Assembly (NCBI RefSeq): GCF_020911885.1
Contig: NZ_CP087132.1
Coordinates: 3,224,001 to 3,288,000, forward strand
Direction: 5' to 3'
Length of the DNA stretch: 64,000 nucleotides
Source: Flavobacterium acetivorans
Lineage (GTDB): Bacteria > Bacteroidota > Bacteroidia > Flavobacteriales > Flavobacteriaceae
The translations under genes were made by a program, and so were the position numbers. The notes beneath the pieces were generated by a model, which was not told the origin of the DNA, searched no databases, and saw nothing but the letters and a program-made list of their open reading frames with translations. How positions within the stretch are numbered: position 1 is the first letter of the stretch; each line of letters starts with the position of its first letter. This document shows positions 1-7,669 of the stretch, piece by piece.

Positions 1-1761
1 ATTGCTTTACCCAAAAAACCAATGCGCAAAAGATCTTTTGATGCACGTGTGGGCTATTTTGCCAATCAATATGGTTTATTTGAAGATGATTCGCATAAAT
101 CAGATAAGGAAATCTTTGCCGTAAGATGGCGTTTAGAACCAAAATCTAAAGAAGACGCTGAAAAACAAAAAAGAGGCGAATTGATCGAGCCAGAAAAGCC
201 GATAGTTTATTATATTGATCCAGCTACACCAGAGAAATGGAAAAAATACATCAAACAAGGAATCGATGATTGGCAGGTTGCTTTTGAGCATGCAGGATGG
301 AAAAACGCTATTCGCGGTGAATATTGGCCGGAAAATGACCCTACAATGAGTCTTGAAGATGCCCGTTTTTCAGTATTGCGCTATTTTGCTGCCGAAATTC
401 AAAATGCTTACGGACCAAATGTCCATGATCCAAGAACTGGTGAAATTTTAGAAAGCCACATCGGATGGTACCATAATATAATGAGTTTATTACGTGACTG
501 GTACCTGATCCAGACTGCAGCTGTAGATCCTGCTGCAAGAAAGAAGCAATTTGATGATGAGTTGATGGGCCAACTAATCCGTTTCGTTTCTTCACATGAA
601 GTAGGACATACTTTAGGTCTTCGTCATAATATGGGAGCTAGTTCAGCTACACCTGTAGAAAAACTGAGAGATGCAGCCTATCAAGATAAATTTGGGCATA
701 CTTCTTCTATTATGGATTATGCGCGTTTTAATTATGTTGCACAACCAGAAGATGGAGTTACAAGTCTTTTTCCTAGAATTGGAGACTATGACAAATGGGC
801 GATAAAGTGGGGTTATTCTTATTTCCCTGAAGCTCAAAACGAAAAGGAAGAAAAAGCCATTCTGAATGAAATGACCAAAGAAGCTTACAAAGACCGCCGT
901 CTATGGTTTGGTACTGAAATGAGTCCTTATGACCCTAGATACCAGACAGAAGACATTGGCGATAATGCAATGAAAGCTTCAGCTTATGGGATCAAAAACC
1001 TGAAAAGAATTCTTCCTAACTTATTAGAATGGAGTAAAGAAAAAGGCGAAAGTTATGCTGAACTTGAGGATCTTTATGACGCACTTACCGGACAATTTAG
1101 AAGATATATGGGCCATGTCACTAAAAACGTAGGTGGTGTTTATGACACTCCTACAACCTATGATATGGGAGGAAATCAATTTGAAATCGTTCCAAAAGAA
1201 ATTCAAAAAGAGGCTGTAAGTTTTTTAAATGCTCAATTATTCTCAACTCCAAAATGGTTAATGGATCCAAATATTCTTTCGAAAATTAGTCCTGAAAATG
1301 GCGTTGAATCGATAAAAGCAATGCAAAATTCTACCTTGACTAGCTTATTGGCAGGTGACAGAATGGTGCGTTTACTTGAAGCAACTTCTGCTGGCAAAAA
1401 CTACTATTCCGTAGATGAATTACTTACTGATCTTAAAAACGGTATTTTCTCTGAACTAAAAACCAATGCTTCGATAGACATTTATAGAAGAAATATGCAA
1501 AAATTATACGTAAGTAAAGTTTGCGCTTTGTTGACTCCTGGAACAACAACAATACGAAATGTCCCTGTAGGAGTGACTTATGGTTTTAACTCGAAGACCG
1601 TCAACCTAAACGAAACTGACTTGCCTTCTATTGCCAGAGGACAATTAATCAGTTTAAAAACAGGATTAAAAGCCGCAGCATTAAAGACAACCGACAGAAT
1701 GAGTAGATTGCATTTACAAGATTTAGCGGTTCGTATCGAAAAAGCGTTAGATCCAAAATAA
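1..1761 (+). CDS. zinc-dependent metalloprotease, DUF4953-type (5' end outside window)
   Basis: The reading frame is open from base 1 (codons before the first ATG at 22 read IALPKKP), so this is the 3' part of a longer gene and the ATG at 22 is probably not the start. The visible part carries a gluzincin/metzincin zinc motif HEVGHTLGLRHN at about codons 199-210, followed by a Met-turn-like SIMDYARF segment. This matches the C-terminal catalytic module of the large Bacteroidota zinc-dependent metalloproteases with DUF5117/DUF5118 in front and DUF4953 behind. Such proteins are usually secreted or periplasmic, but the signal peptide would lie outside the window. The substrate is unknown. The gene is followed by a stem-loop terminator. 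The family call is good; the biological role is inference. Confidence 0.9.
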   Translation: MALPKKPMRKRSFDARVGYFANQYGLFEDDSHKSDKEIFAVRWRLEPKSKEDAEKQKRGELIEPEKPIVYYIDPATPEKWKKYIKQGIDDWQVAFEHAGWKNAIRGEYWPENDPTMSLEDARFSVLRYFAAEIQNAYGPNVHDPRTGEILESHIGWYHNIMSLLRDWYLIQTAAVDPAARKKQFDDELMGQLIRFVSSHEVGHTLGLRHNMGASSATPVEKLRDAAYQDKFGHTSSIMDYARFNYVAQPEDGVTSLFPRIGDYDKWAIKWGYSYFPEAQNEKEEKAILNEMTKEAYKDRRLWFGTEMSPYDPRYQTEDIGDNAMKASAYGIKNLKRILPNLLEWSKEKGESYAELEDLYDALTGQFRRYMGHVTKNVGGVYDTPTTYDMGGNQFEIVPKEIQKEAVSFLNAQLFSTPKWLMDPNILSKISPENGVESIKAMQNSTLTSLLAGDRMVRLLEATSAGKNYYSVDELLTDLKNGIFSELKTNASIDIYRRNMQKLYVSKVCALLTPGTTTIRNVPVGVTYGFNSKTVNLNETDLPSIARGQLISLKTGLKAAALKTTDRMSRLHLQDLAVRIEKALDPK

Positions 1762-1767
1762 AACTAC

Positions 1768-1804
1768 AAATCCGCTGCGATAAGAATTATCACAGCGGAT
1801 TTTA
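1768..1804 (+). terminator. intrinsic terminator after the metalloprotease gene
   Basis: Inverted arms AAATCCGCTG (1768-1777) and CAGCGGATTT (1793-1802) sit 7 bases after the stop codon and run into a T-rich tract. Confidence 0.75.
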
Positions 1805-1811
1805 ATTATAT

Positions 1812-1842
1812 AAAAAACCGAGCTGTTCCAGCTCGGTTTTTT
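1812..1842. terminator. second hairpin, A-tract/T-tract flanked (bidirectional type)
   Basis: Arms AAAAAACCGAGCT and AGCTCGGTTTTTT enclose a 5-base loop. Because one arm begins with an A-tract and the other ends with a T-tract, it could stop transcription from either side. Confidence 0.7.
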
Positions 1843-1880
1843 CATTTTAACTGTAAAGTCGCACCACATGCGTCTCTGCA
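1841..1880. repeat. REP-like palindromic repeat, copy 1 (degenerate)
   Basis: The block starting CATTTTAACTGTAAAG at 1843 recurs at 1925. In this copy the following palindrome is imperfect (GTCGCACC then ATGCGTCTCTGC). The shared 16-base lead-in plus palindrome points to one repeat family, present twice within 85 bases. Confidence 0.55.
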
Positions 1881-1895
1881 GAAAAAATAAACCAC

Positions 1896-1924
1896 AAAAA
1901 AACCGGGCTATCGCCCGGTTTTAT
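1896..1924. terminator. hairpin terminator, probably for dnaK (minus strand)
   Basis: Arms AACCGGGC (1901-1908) and GCCCGGTT (1913-1920) are flanked by an A-run on the left that reads as a T-run on the minus strand. It lies about 50 bases beyond the dnaK stop codon, on the other side of the second repeat copy. Confidence 0.65.
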
Positions 1925-1962
1925 CATTTTAACTGTAAAGACGCACCGCGGTGCGTCTCTAC
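1923..1962. repeat. REP-like palindromic repeat, copy 2 (intact palindrome)
   Basis: After the shared CATTTTAACTGTAAAG lead-in comes a near-perfect palindrome, with arms of about 13 bases (GTAAAGACGCACC / GGTGCGTCTCTAC, one mismatch) around GC. It lies 10 bases from the dnaK stop codon. I recall similar GAGACGCACC palindromes as dispersed repeats in Flavobacterium and other bacteria, but that needs a genome count. Confidence 0.6.
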
Positions 1963-1972
1963 GGTATCAAAA

Positions 1973-3856
1973 TTATTTTACTTCTTCGTAATCTACGTCT
2001 TGAACATTGTCACCTTCTGCTTCAGTTTGTGGCTGTGCAGCAGCTTGACCTTGCTCACCTTGAGCATACATTGCTTCAGTAGCAGTTTTCCAAGCAGCAT
2101 TGATATTATCTAATGCAGTTTGAATTGCAGGAATATCTTGAGATTGGTGAGCCATTCTCAATTCAGTCAATGCATATTCTACAGCTACTTTGTTTTCGTC
2201 AGATAATTTATCACCTAACTCTTTCAATTGAGATTCAGTTTGGAAGATCATTCCGTCTGCTTCGTTCAATTTCTCAGCTCTTTCTCTTGCAACTTTATCT
2301 GATTCAGCGTTAGCTTCAGCATCTTTTTTCATTTTCTCGATTTCTTCAGCTGTTAATCCAGAAGAAGCTTCGATACGAATGTCATGAGATTTACCAGTTC
2401 CTTTGTCAGTTGCAGAAACTTTGATGATACCATTGGCATCAATATCAAAAGTTACTTCAATTTGAGGAACTCCTCTTGGTGCTGGTGGAATACCATCTAA
2501 ATGGAAACGACCAATTGTTTTGTTATCAGCAGCCATTGCTCTAGCTCCTTGCAATACGTGGATTTCAACAGTTGGTTGAGAATCTGCAGCAGTAGAGAAT
2601 ACTTGCGATTTTTTAGTTGGGATAGTAGTGTTAGACTCAATTAATGTAGTCATAACTCCACCCATAGTTTCGATACCTAAAGATAAAGGAGTAACGTCAA
2701 GTAACAATACATCTTTTACATCTCCAGAAAGAACTCCACCTTGAATAGCTGCTCCAATAGCAACAACCTCATCAGGGTTAACTCCTTTAGACGCTTTTTT
2801 ACCAAAGAATTTTTCAACTTCTTCAGCGATTCTTGGCATACGAGTAGAACCTCCTACAAGGATTACTTCATCAATATCAGAAACAGTTAAACCTGCATCT
2901 TTCAATGATTTAGCAACTGGCTCCATAGAACGTTTTACTAATGCGTCAGTTAATTGCTCAAATTTAGCTCTAGTTAATTTTTTAACTAAGTGTTTTGGTC
3001 CTGAAGCCGTAGCAGTTACGTAAGGCAAGTTGATTTCAGTTTCGGCAGAAGAAGACAATTCAATTTTTGCTTTCTCAGCAGCTTCTTTCAACCGTTGCAA
3101 TGACATTGGATCTAAACGCAAGTCAATACCTTCTTCCGCTTTAAATTCGTCAGCTAACCAGTCAATGATTTCGTGGTCAAAATCATCTCCACCTAAGTGA
3201 GTATCACCATTTGTAGACAATACTTCGAAAACTCCGTCTCCTAATTCAAGAACAGAAATATCAAATGTACCTCCACCTAAATCGTAAACAGCAATTTTTT
3301 GATCTTTACCTTTTTTATCCAATCCGTAAGCCAAAGCTGCAGCTGTAGGCTCGTTGATGATACGCATTACTTTAAGACCTGCAATTTCACCAGCTTCTTT
3401 TGTAGCTTGACGTTGTGCATCATTAAAGTAAGCAGGAACAGTGATAACTGCTTCAGTAACTGTTTGACCTAAATAGTCTTCAGCAGTTTTTTTCATTTTT
3501 TGAAGTGTCATTGCTGACAATTCTTGAGCAGTGTATAAACGACCATCAATATCCACACGTGGCGTATTGTTGTCTCCTTTTACTACTTTGTAAGAAACTC
3601 TTTTTGCTTCAGCCGAAACTTCGCTAAAAGAATGACCCATAAAACGTTTAATAGAAGCAATTGTTTTGGTAGGATTCGTTACTGCTTGTCTTTTTGCAGG
3701 ATCTCCCACTTTAATTTCTCCACCTTCTACAAAAGCGATGATAGATGGCGTTGTTCTTTTTCCTTCTGCGTTAGGAATAACAACTGCTTCATTACCTTCC
3801 ATTACAGAAACACAAGAGTTGGTCGTACCTAAATCAATTCCGATTATTTTACCCAT
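1973..3856 (-). CDS. dnaK: molecular chaperone DnaK (Hsp70)
   Basis: 627 residues, the usual DnaK length. The N-terminal ATPase domain opens with the phosphate-1 loop [16 protein letters not shown] (residues 5-20) and contains the [11 protein letters not shown] phosphate-2 motif and the adenosine-site [11 protein letters not shown]. The linker [15 protein letters not shown] leads into the substrate-binding beta domain and helical lid, and a Q/A-rich stretch precedes the C-terminal acidic tail ending DYEEVK. It refolds and holds unfolded proteins together with DnaJ and GrpE, neither of which is in this window. The ATG at 3856 is the only sensible start. The gene is monocistronic here, with a hairpin downstream and a long intergenic region upstream that holds candidate control sites. 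Confidence 0.99.
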   Translation of the reverse strand: MGKIIGIDLGTTNSCVSVMEGNEAVVIPNAEGKRTTPSIIAFVEGGEIKVGDPAKRQAVTNPTKTIASIKRFMGHSFSEVSAEAKRVSYKVVKGDNNTPRVDIDGRLYTAQELSAMTLQKMKKTAEDYLGQTVTEAVITVPAYFNDAQRQATKEAGEIAGLKVMRIINEPTAAALAYGLDKKGKDQKIAVYDLGGGTFDISVLELGDGVFEVLSTNGDTHLGGDDFDHEIIDWLADEFKAEEGIDLRLDPMSLQRLKEAAEKAKIELSSSAETEINLPYVTATASGPKHLVKKLTRAKFEQLTDALVKRSMEPVAKSLKDAGLTVSDIDEVILVGGSTRMPRIAEEVEKFFGKKASKGVNPDEVVAIGAAIQGGVLSGDVKDVLLLDVTPLSLGIETMGGVMTTLIESNTTIPTKKSQVFSTAADSQPTVEIHVLQGARAMAADNKTIGRFHLDGIPPAPRGVPQIEVTFDIDANGIIKVSATDKGTGKSHDIRIEASSGLTAEEIEKMKKDAEANAESDKVARERAEKLNEADGMIFQTESQLKELGDKLSDENKVAVEYALTELRMAHQSQDIPAIQTALDNINAAWKTATEAMYAQGEQGQAAAQPQTEAEGDNVQDVDYEEVK

Positions 3857-3912
3857 TTTTATTATATTTAAATTTTAATATACATTCATTTTAATAACTC
3901 AAGGTGCATAAG

Positions 3913-3928
3913 TCAATCACTGTGCCAA
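3913..3928 (-). promoter_or_regulatory. sigma-54-like -24/-12 element upstream of dnaK
   Basis: Read on the minus strand, TTGGCAC is followed by 5 bases and TTGA, close to the RpoN consensus TGGCAC-N5-TTGC with one mismatch in the -12 GC. It lies about 57-72 bases upstream of the dnaK ATG. The sequence match is seen; that it is used, and that dnaK is RpoN-controlled here, is inference. Confidence 0.35.
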
Positions 3929-3948
3929 TATCAGAGGCTACTAGAAAT

Positions 3949-4047
3949 TGTCAGGAATTGTTAAAATTGTCGTAAATTAATCTGACAAGATGACATTTCA
4001 GGCAAACTGACAGCCACAGAAAAGAATCAATTCCTACTGTCATCTTG
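3949..4047. promoter_or_regulatory. cluster of TGACA/TGTCA half-sites with a 10-bp inverted repeat, upstream of dnaK
   Basis: Five TGACA/TGTCA pentamers occur at 3949, 3983, 3991, 4008 and 4038. Two are part of a perfect 10-bp inverted repeat, CAAGATGACA (3986-3995) and TGTCATCTTG (4038-4047). The layout looks like an operator or enhancer-type binding region for dnaK, but no known regulator is assigned. Confidence 0.35.
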
Positions 4048-4064
4048 GACGTAATTGAAACAAG

Positions 4065-4145
4065 AAGCCAATCCCGCTATGCGCTCTATCTTTATGTCCT
4101 TAAAGAAAGTCCATAAAAGATGCCGCTACTATCGGGGCTAGGGAT
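4065..4145. repeat. structured intergenic element, likely a dispersed Flavobacterium repeat
   Basis: The stretch begins with TCCCGCTATGCGCT and ends with ATCGGGGCTAGGGA. Inside, ATCTTTATG (4088-4096) pairs with CCATAAAAGAT across an imperfect hairpin, and the outer CCCG/CGGG can also pair. I recall very similar 'CCCGCT...hairpin...ATCGGGGCTAGGG' elements scattered between genes in Flavobacterium genomes; that recollection is not evidence in itself. The rest of the 433-base gap (3857-4289) shows only the dnaK control sites described separately. Confidence 0.45.
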
Positions 4146-4289
4146 TTCGCATTTCCATAAAGAATTTTTAAACCAAGCTAATTCACCAGCAAAAACAATG
4201 TTGTCCTGAAGTCTACTTCATTTGAATTCCTTAATTTTACGCCAAAATTCCCGTTTTAGAGAATAAACCGCAATTTAATTCCAATAACA

Positions 4290-4727
4290 ATGACGTCTTT
4301 TAGCAAACAACTTTCCTTTCGCTGGTCAGATCTCGACCCTAATTTTCACGTACGCCACAGTGCTTATTACGACTTTGGCGCCCAACATCGTATCGAAATT
4401 CTGGAAAGTCTTGGCTTGACCATAAAAGCCTTTCAAATGCATCATTTTGGTCCCGTACTTTTTAGAGAAGAATGTATTTTTAGAAAAGAAATAAAACTCT
4501 CGGATATCATTTTCATGCATACCAAAGTATCTAAAATGAAAGCCGATGCTTCGCGCTGGTCCATCGTTCATGAGTTCCGAAACGAAGAAGATCAAATTTG
4601 TGCCACAATCACTGTCGATGGCGCTTGGATGGACACCAAACTGCGCAAATTAGCCAATCCTGTTCCGGAAATAGCAATAAAAGCCTTATCCATTTTCCCA
4701 AAAAGCGATGACTTTATTCAACTTTAA
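4290..4727 (+). CDS. acyl-CoA thioesterase, 4HBT hotdog family
   Basis: 145 residues, the length of a single hotdog-fold domain. The N-terminal LSFRWSDLDPNFHVRHSAYYDF segment has the SDLDxxxHxxxxxY arrangement of 4-hydroxybenzoyl-CoA-type thioesterases, where the Asp and the following helix form the active site. It would hydrolyse an acyl-CoA thioester in the cytoplasm; the acyl chain cannot be predicted. The stop codon is followed after only 10 bases by the next ATG, and a third gene follows closely, so the three are probably co-transcribed. No family-typical partner (such as a tol-pal cluster) is nearby, so the physiological role is open. Confidence 0.8.
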   Translation: MTSFSKQLSFRWSDLDPNFHVRHSAYYDFGAQHRIEILESLGLTIKAFQMHHFGPVLFREECIFRKEIKLSDIIFMHTKVSKMKADASRWSIVHEFRNEEDQICATITVDGAWMDTKLRKLANPVPEIAIKALSIFPKSDDFIQL

Positions 4728-4737
4728 AAAATAAAAA

Positions 4738-5127
4738 ATGTTTACCATAGAACAAATTAAACAAGCACATGACAAAGTAAAAACAGGTGCTGATTTCCCT
4801 AATTACATCCAAGATTTAATCAATTTAGGCGTAAAAGGCTACGATACTTATGTCCATAACGGCGACACTTCTTATTATGGTGCAAACGACTACCACGTAA
4901 ACTCCGATGAAAAATATGATGAAATAAAGATCGCCCCTATTGCAAACAAGGAACGTTTTATTGAATTTCTAGTGATGCATCAGGACGGTCAAACGGACTA
5001 TCTTACTTTTTGCCAACAGGCAGCACAATGTGGTATTGCAAAGTGGCGTGTAGACATCATCGAGATGACTTGTACCTATATGGATGCTACCAGTACAAGT
5101 ATTTTGATTGAAAAAATTCAGCTTTAA
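4738..5127 (+). CDS. DUF1398 (YbcV-like) family protein
   Basis: 129 residues resembling the DUF1398 family, whose E. coli member is the phage-derived YbcV. The recognisable pattern is an N-terminal helix (FTIEQIKQAHDKVKTG), a central GVKGYDTYVHNGDTSYYG segment and a C-terminal half ending in QAAQCGIAKWRVDIIEMTCTY. The function of the family is not known. No signal peptide or membrane segment is visible, so it is probably cytosolic. It lies 10 bases after the thioesterase gene and 8 bases before the MepB-like gene. Confidence 0.75.
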   Translation: MFTIEQIKQAHDKVKTGADFPNYIQDLINLGVKGYDTYVHNGDTSYYGANDYHVNSDEKYDEIKIAPIANKERFIEFLVMHQDGQTDYLTFCQQAAQCGIAKWRVDIIEMTCTYMDATSTSILIEKIQL

Positions 5128-5135
5128 AATTTAAA

Positions 5136-5639
5136 ATGATTCCAAAAGAACTACTACTAGCCAAGGAATTGATTTTTAGTCCCTGCGGATTTGTCTGTAG
5201 CGAACCAATTGCCGAAAAAGAAAGTAAAGAATACCAAGCACATACTTTTAGCCTTGACAAAAATATAGTCTGTTATCGTTTGGCAAAAATAACTCCTACT
5301 AAAACAGGGCAATTTGTAACTTTATGGAAAAGAAACCCAGATGGTCCAATTACCCCTTTTCATATTGAAGACAAGATTGATTTTTTTATTATCAGCTGCT
5401 TAAAGGAAAACCATTTTGGACAATTTATTTTTCCAAAAGCGGTCTTATATGATAAAGGCATTCTTTCTGACGAGTTTAAAGAAGGTAAACGAGCCATACG
5501 CGTTTATCCGCCTTGGGATAAAGACCTAAATAAGCAAGCTCAAAAAACACAGCAATGGCAGCTGGAATATTTTATCGAAATTCCAGAAGATAAACCCATT
5601 AATATAGGATTGATCCGAAAGTATTTTGCTATCGAATGA
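5136..5639 (+). CDS. MepB family protein
   Basis: 167 residues matching the MepB family, named after the third gene of the Staphylococcus aureus mepRAB multidrug locus, whose biochemical role remains unclear. Features seen are a SPCGF segment near residue 15, the block GQFVTLWKRNPDGPITPF around residues 58-75, a DFFII strand, and RVYPPWD near residue 127. There is no MATE pump or MarR regulator beside it, so the efflux context of the Staphylococcus gene does not apply. It is the last gene of the probable thioesterase-DUF1398-MepB operon. Confidence 0.75.
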   Translation: MIPKELLLAKELIFSPCGFVCSEPIAEKESKEYQAHTFSLDKNIVCYRLAKITPTKTGQFVTLWKRNPDGPITPFHIEDKIDFFIISCLKENHFGQFIFPKAVLYDKGILSDEFKEGKRAIRVYPPWDKDLNKQAQKTQQWQLEYFIEIPEDKPINIGLIRKYFAIE

Positions 5640-5780
5640 TATTCTATTTTAATTGAATTAAAAATATACCTAAAGACATTTCCCCTTAAAAACCCGATTC
5701 CTTTTTTGATTTATAAAGAAGTTCTTCTTAGTCATAGAGGATAAATTATTTTATCCCTATCTTTAAGTTTAATTTTTATC

Positions 5781-7463
5781 ATGGAAACATTGGATCATAT
5801 TTTTAGGCTTCTGGCTGGCATAGGCTTATTTCTTTTTGCCATGTACATGCTGGAAGAATCCATGAAAAATCTTTCAGGGAGAAATTTTAAGCTTTTTTTA
5901 CAACGCATTACCAAAAATAAAATTGGTGCTGTAAGCGGCGGTGCCATTGTCACCGCTGTTCTTCAAAGCAGCTCCATGGTTTCTTTTATGGTTTTGGCTT
6001 TTGTGGGTGCTGGCGTATTTACGATGAAAAATGCCATGGCCATTATTTTGGGTGCCAATCTTGGAACAACACTTGCCAGCTGGCTCGTAGCTACTCTTGG
6101 TTTTAGAATGGACATTGAAATCGTGGCCTATCCAGCGGTATGCATAGGTGGTTTTCTTCTTATTCTTTTTGGAAGCAGAAAAACCTTTAAATACCTTTCA
6201 TTTTTTCTATTAGGCTTTGGTTTGCTGTTTATTAGCCTAGCCTTTATGCGAACAGCTATGGAGTCACAAGTGAAAATTTTTGATTTTTCGAAATATGCCG
6301 AAATACCCCTGATTGGTTTTCTACTAATTGGTTTTATCATCACCATGCTCGTACAATCGAGTTCTGTAACTATGGCGCTTACACTGAGCGCTCTTCATGT
6401 AGGAGCTATTAGTTTTCCTATAGCGGCTGCAATTGTGTTGGGTTCTGAAACCGGTACTACCATTAAAATTGTATTGGGCGCTATTGGCGGAAACGCATCC
6501 AAAAAAAGGGTTGTTCTAGGTAATCTCCTCTTCAATGTTTTTGTTACCTTATTTACTTTAATATTATTAAAACCCATCCTTTATCTAATAACCGATATTT
6601 TTAACATCAAAGATTCCTTGATAGGTCTTGTCACTTTTTCGAGTCTAATCAATCTGTTGTCGATTATTATTTTCTTACCCATACTGGATCCTTTTACCCA
6701 GTTTCTGGAACGCTTTTTCAAAGATACAAATGGAGCTATTACGGCCTTTATAGGCAATGCAACTACTGCCGAGCCACTGACTGCTTTGGATTTATTTAAA
6801 AGAGAAACTAACTATTTTATCCATAACTCCATGCTCTTTAATTTGGAATTATTTAAAATTGAAAGTCAAAAAATTCAAGGAAATATAGAATTTAAAACCA
6901 TCAACGAGAAACGGAAATACTTTATAAAAAATACGGCAGAAAAATATGATTTTCTAAAACAACTCCAAGGCGAGTTACAAGCGTTTTATTTGAGTCTGAG
7001 ACCCAAATTAGAATCGGAACAATATTCTGAATTGAATCAATTAATTTCGGCAGTTCGCAGTTCGATGCATTCCGTAAAAAGCATAAAAGACATTGCAACC
7101 AACATTAATGACCTAAGAAATTCTTCGAAGGAAATAAAATATAATTTCTTTATTCACCATAAAAAAGAAACCGAAGTACTCTATCTACAATTGGGCGCTC
7201 TTCTGAGTTTTGAAAAAAAAGCCAGTTTTGAAAATCTTCAATACCTTTTTGATTCAATACAGCAAAACTACACCGAAGCCCTTAACAATTTCTATGCGGA
7301 AGCGCAAAATACATCTATTCAAAATATTGATATTACAACGGTAATCAACTTCAATAGAGAATTATTTACTTCTAATAAAGCGATGTTAATTGCTCTAAAA
7401 GATTTTCTATTGAAGGAAAAACAAGCTCAAGAATTTAATGAAATTCCAACCTACAAAACTTGA
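5781..7463 (+). CDS. Na+/phosphate symporter family protein with C-terminal PhoU-like domain
   Basis: 560 residues. The N-terminal 330 residues are hydrophobic and contain the two inverted-repeat signature motifs of Na/Pi cotransporters, LQSSS (about residue 61) and VQSSS (about 191), with the accompanying GANLGTT and GSETGTT loops. The C-terminal 220 residues are helical, charged and PhoU-like, as in the YjbB/NptA group. It should sit in the inner membrane and move phosphate with sodium, with the PhoU-like part as a probable regulatory domain. The gene stands alone on the plus strand. No pho box was identified, because I have no reliable consensus for this phylum. Confidence 0.9.
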   Translation: METLDHIFRLLAGIGLFLFAMYMLEESMKNLSGRNFKLFLQRITKNKIGAVSGGAIVTAVLQSSSMVSFMVLAFVGAGVFTMKNAMAIILGANLGTTLASWLVATLGFRMDIEIVAYPAVCIGGFLLILFGSRKTFKYLSFFLLGFGLLFISLAFMRTAMESQVKIFDFSKYAEIPLIGFLLIGFIITMLVQSSSVTMALTLSALHVGAISFPIAAAIVLGSETGTTIKIVLGAIGGNASKKRVVLGNLLFNVFVTLFTLILLKPILYLITDIFNIKDSLIGLVTFSSLINLLSIIIFLPILDPFTQFLERFFKDTNGAITAFIGNATTAEPLTALDLFKRETNYFIHNSMLFNLELFKIESQKIQGNIEFKTINEKRKYFIKNTAEKYDFLKQLQGELQAFYLSLRPKLESEQYSELNQLISAVRSSMHSVKSIKDIATNINDLRNSSKEIKYNFFIHHKKETEVLYLQLGALLSFEKKASFENLQYLFDSIQQNYTEALNNFYAEAQNTSIQNIDITTVINFNRELFTSNKAMLIALKDFLLKEKQAQEFNEIPTYKT

Positions 7464-7639
7464 TTATTACAACTATAATCCTCTTAACTTCTTTAACTTT
7501 GGTATAATCCATATTTTCTTTAAAAGCAAAATAACTTCTTTTAAGGCGTTTACTATCTGATTAATTAAAAACAGGGATATTAATTATTAAAAACAACATT
7601 TGAAAGCGTTTTTCTTAAGATTTCTATATTTCTTTGATA

Positions 7640-7647
7640 TATATTTG
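7640..7647 (+). promoter_or_regulatory. Bacteroidota -7 promoter box (TAnnTTTG) for the serine dehydratase gene
   Basis: TATATTTG matches the Bacteroidota -7 consensus exactly and lies 22 bases before the chosen ATG. No TTG was found at the expected -33 distance, so the promoter is only half supported. Confidence 0.4.
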
Positions 7648-7669
7648 CCTTTTAAAACCTCGTTTAGTC

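Noticed and set aside
7634..7669. Upstream TTG start for the serine dehydratase
   Set aside because: It overlaps an exact TAnnTTTG promoter box, and homologues start with the segment beginning at the ATG at 7670.
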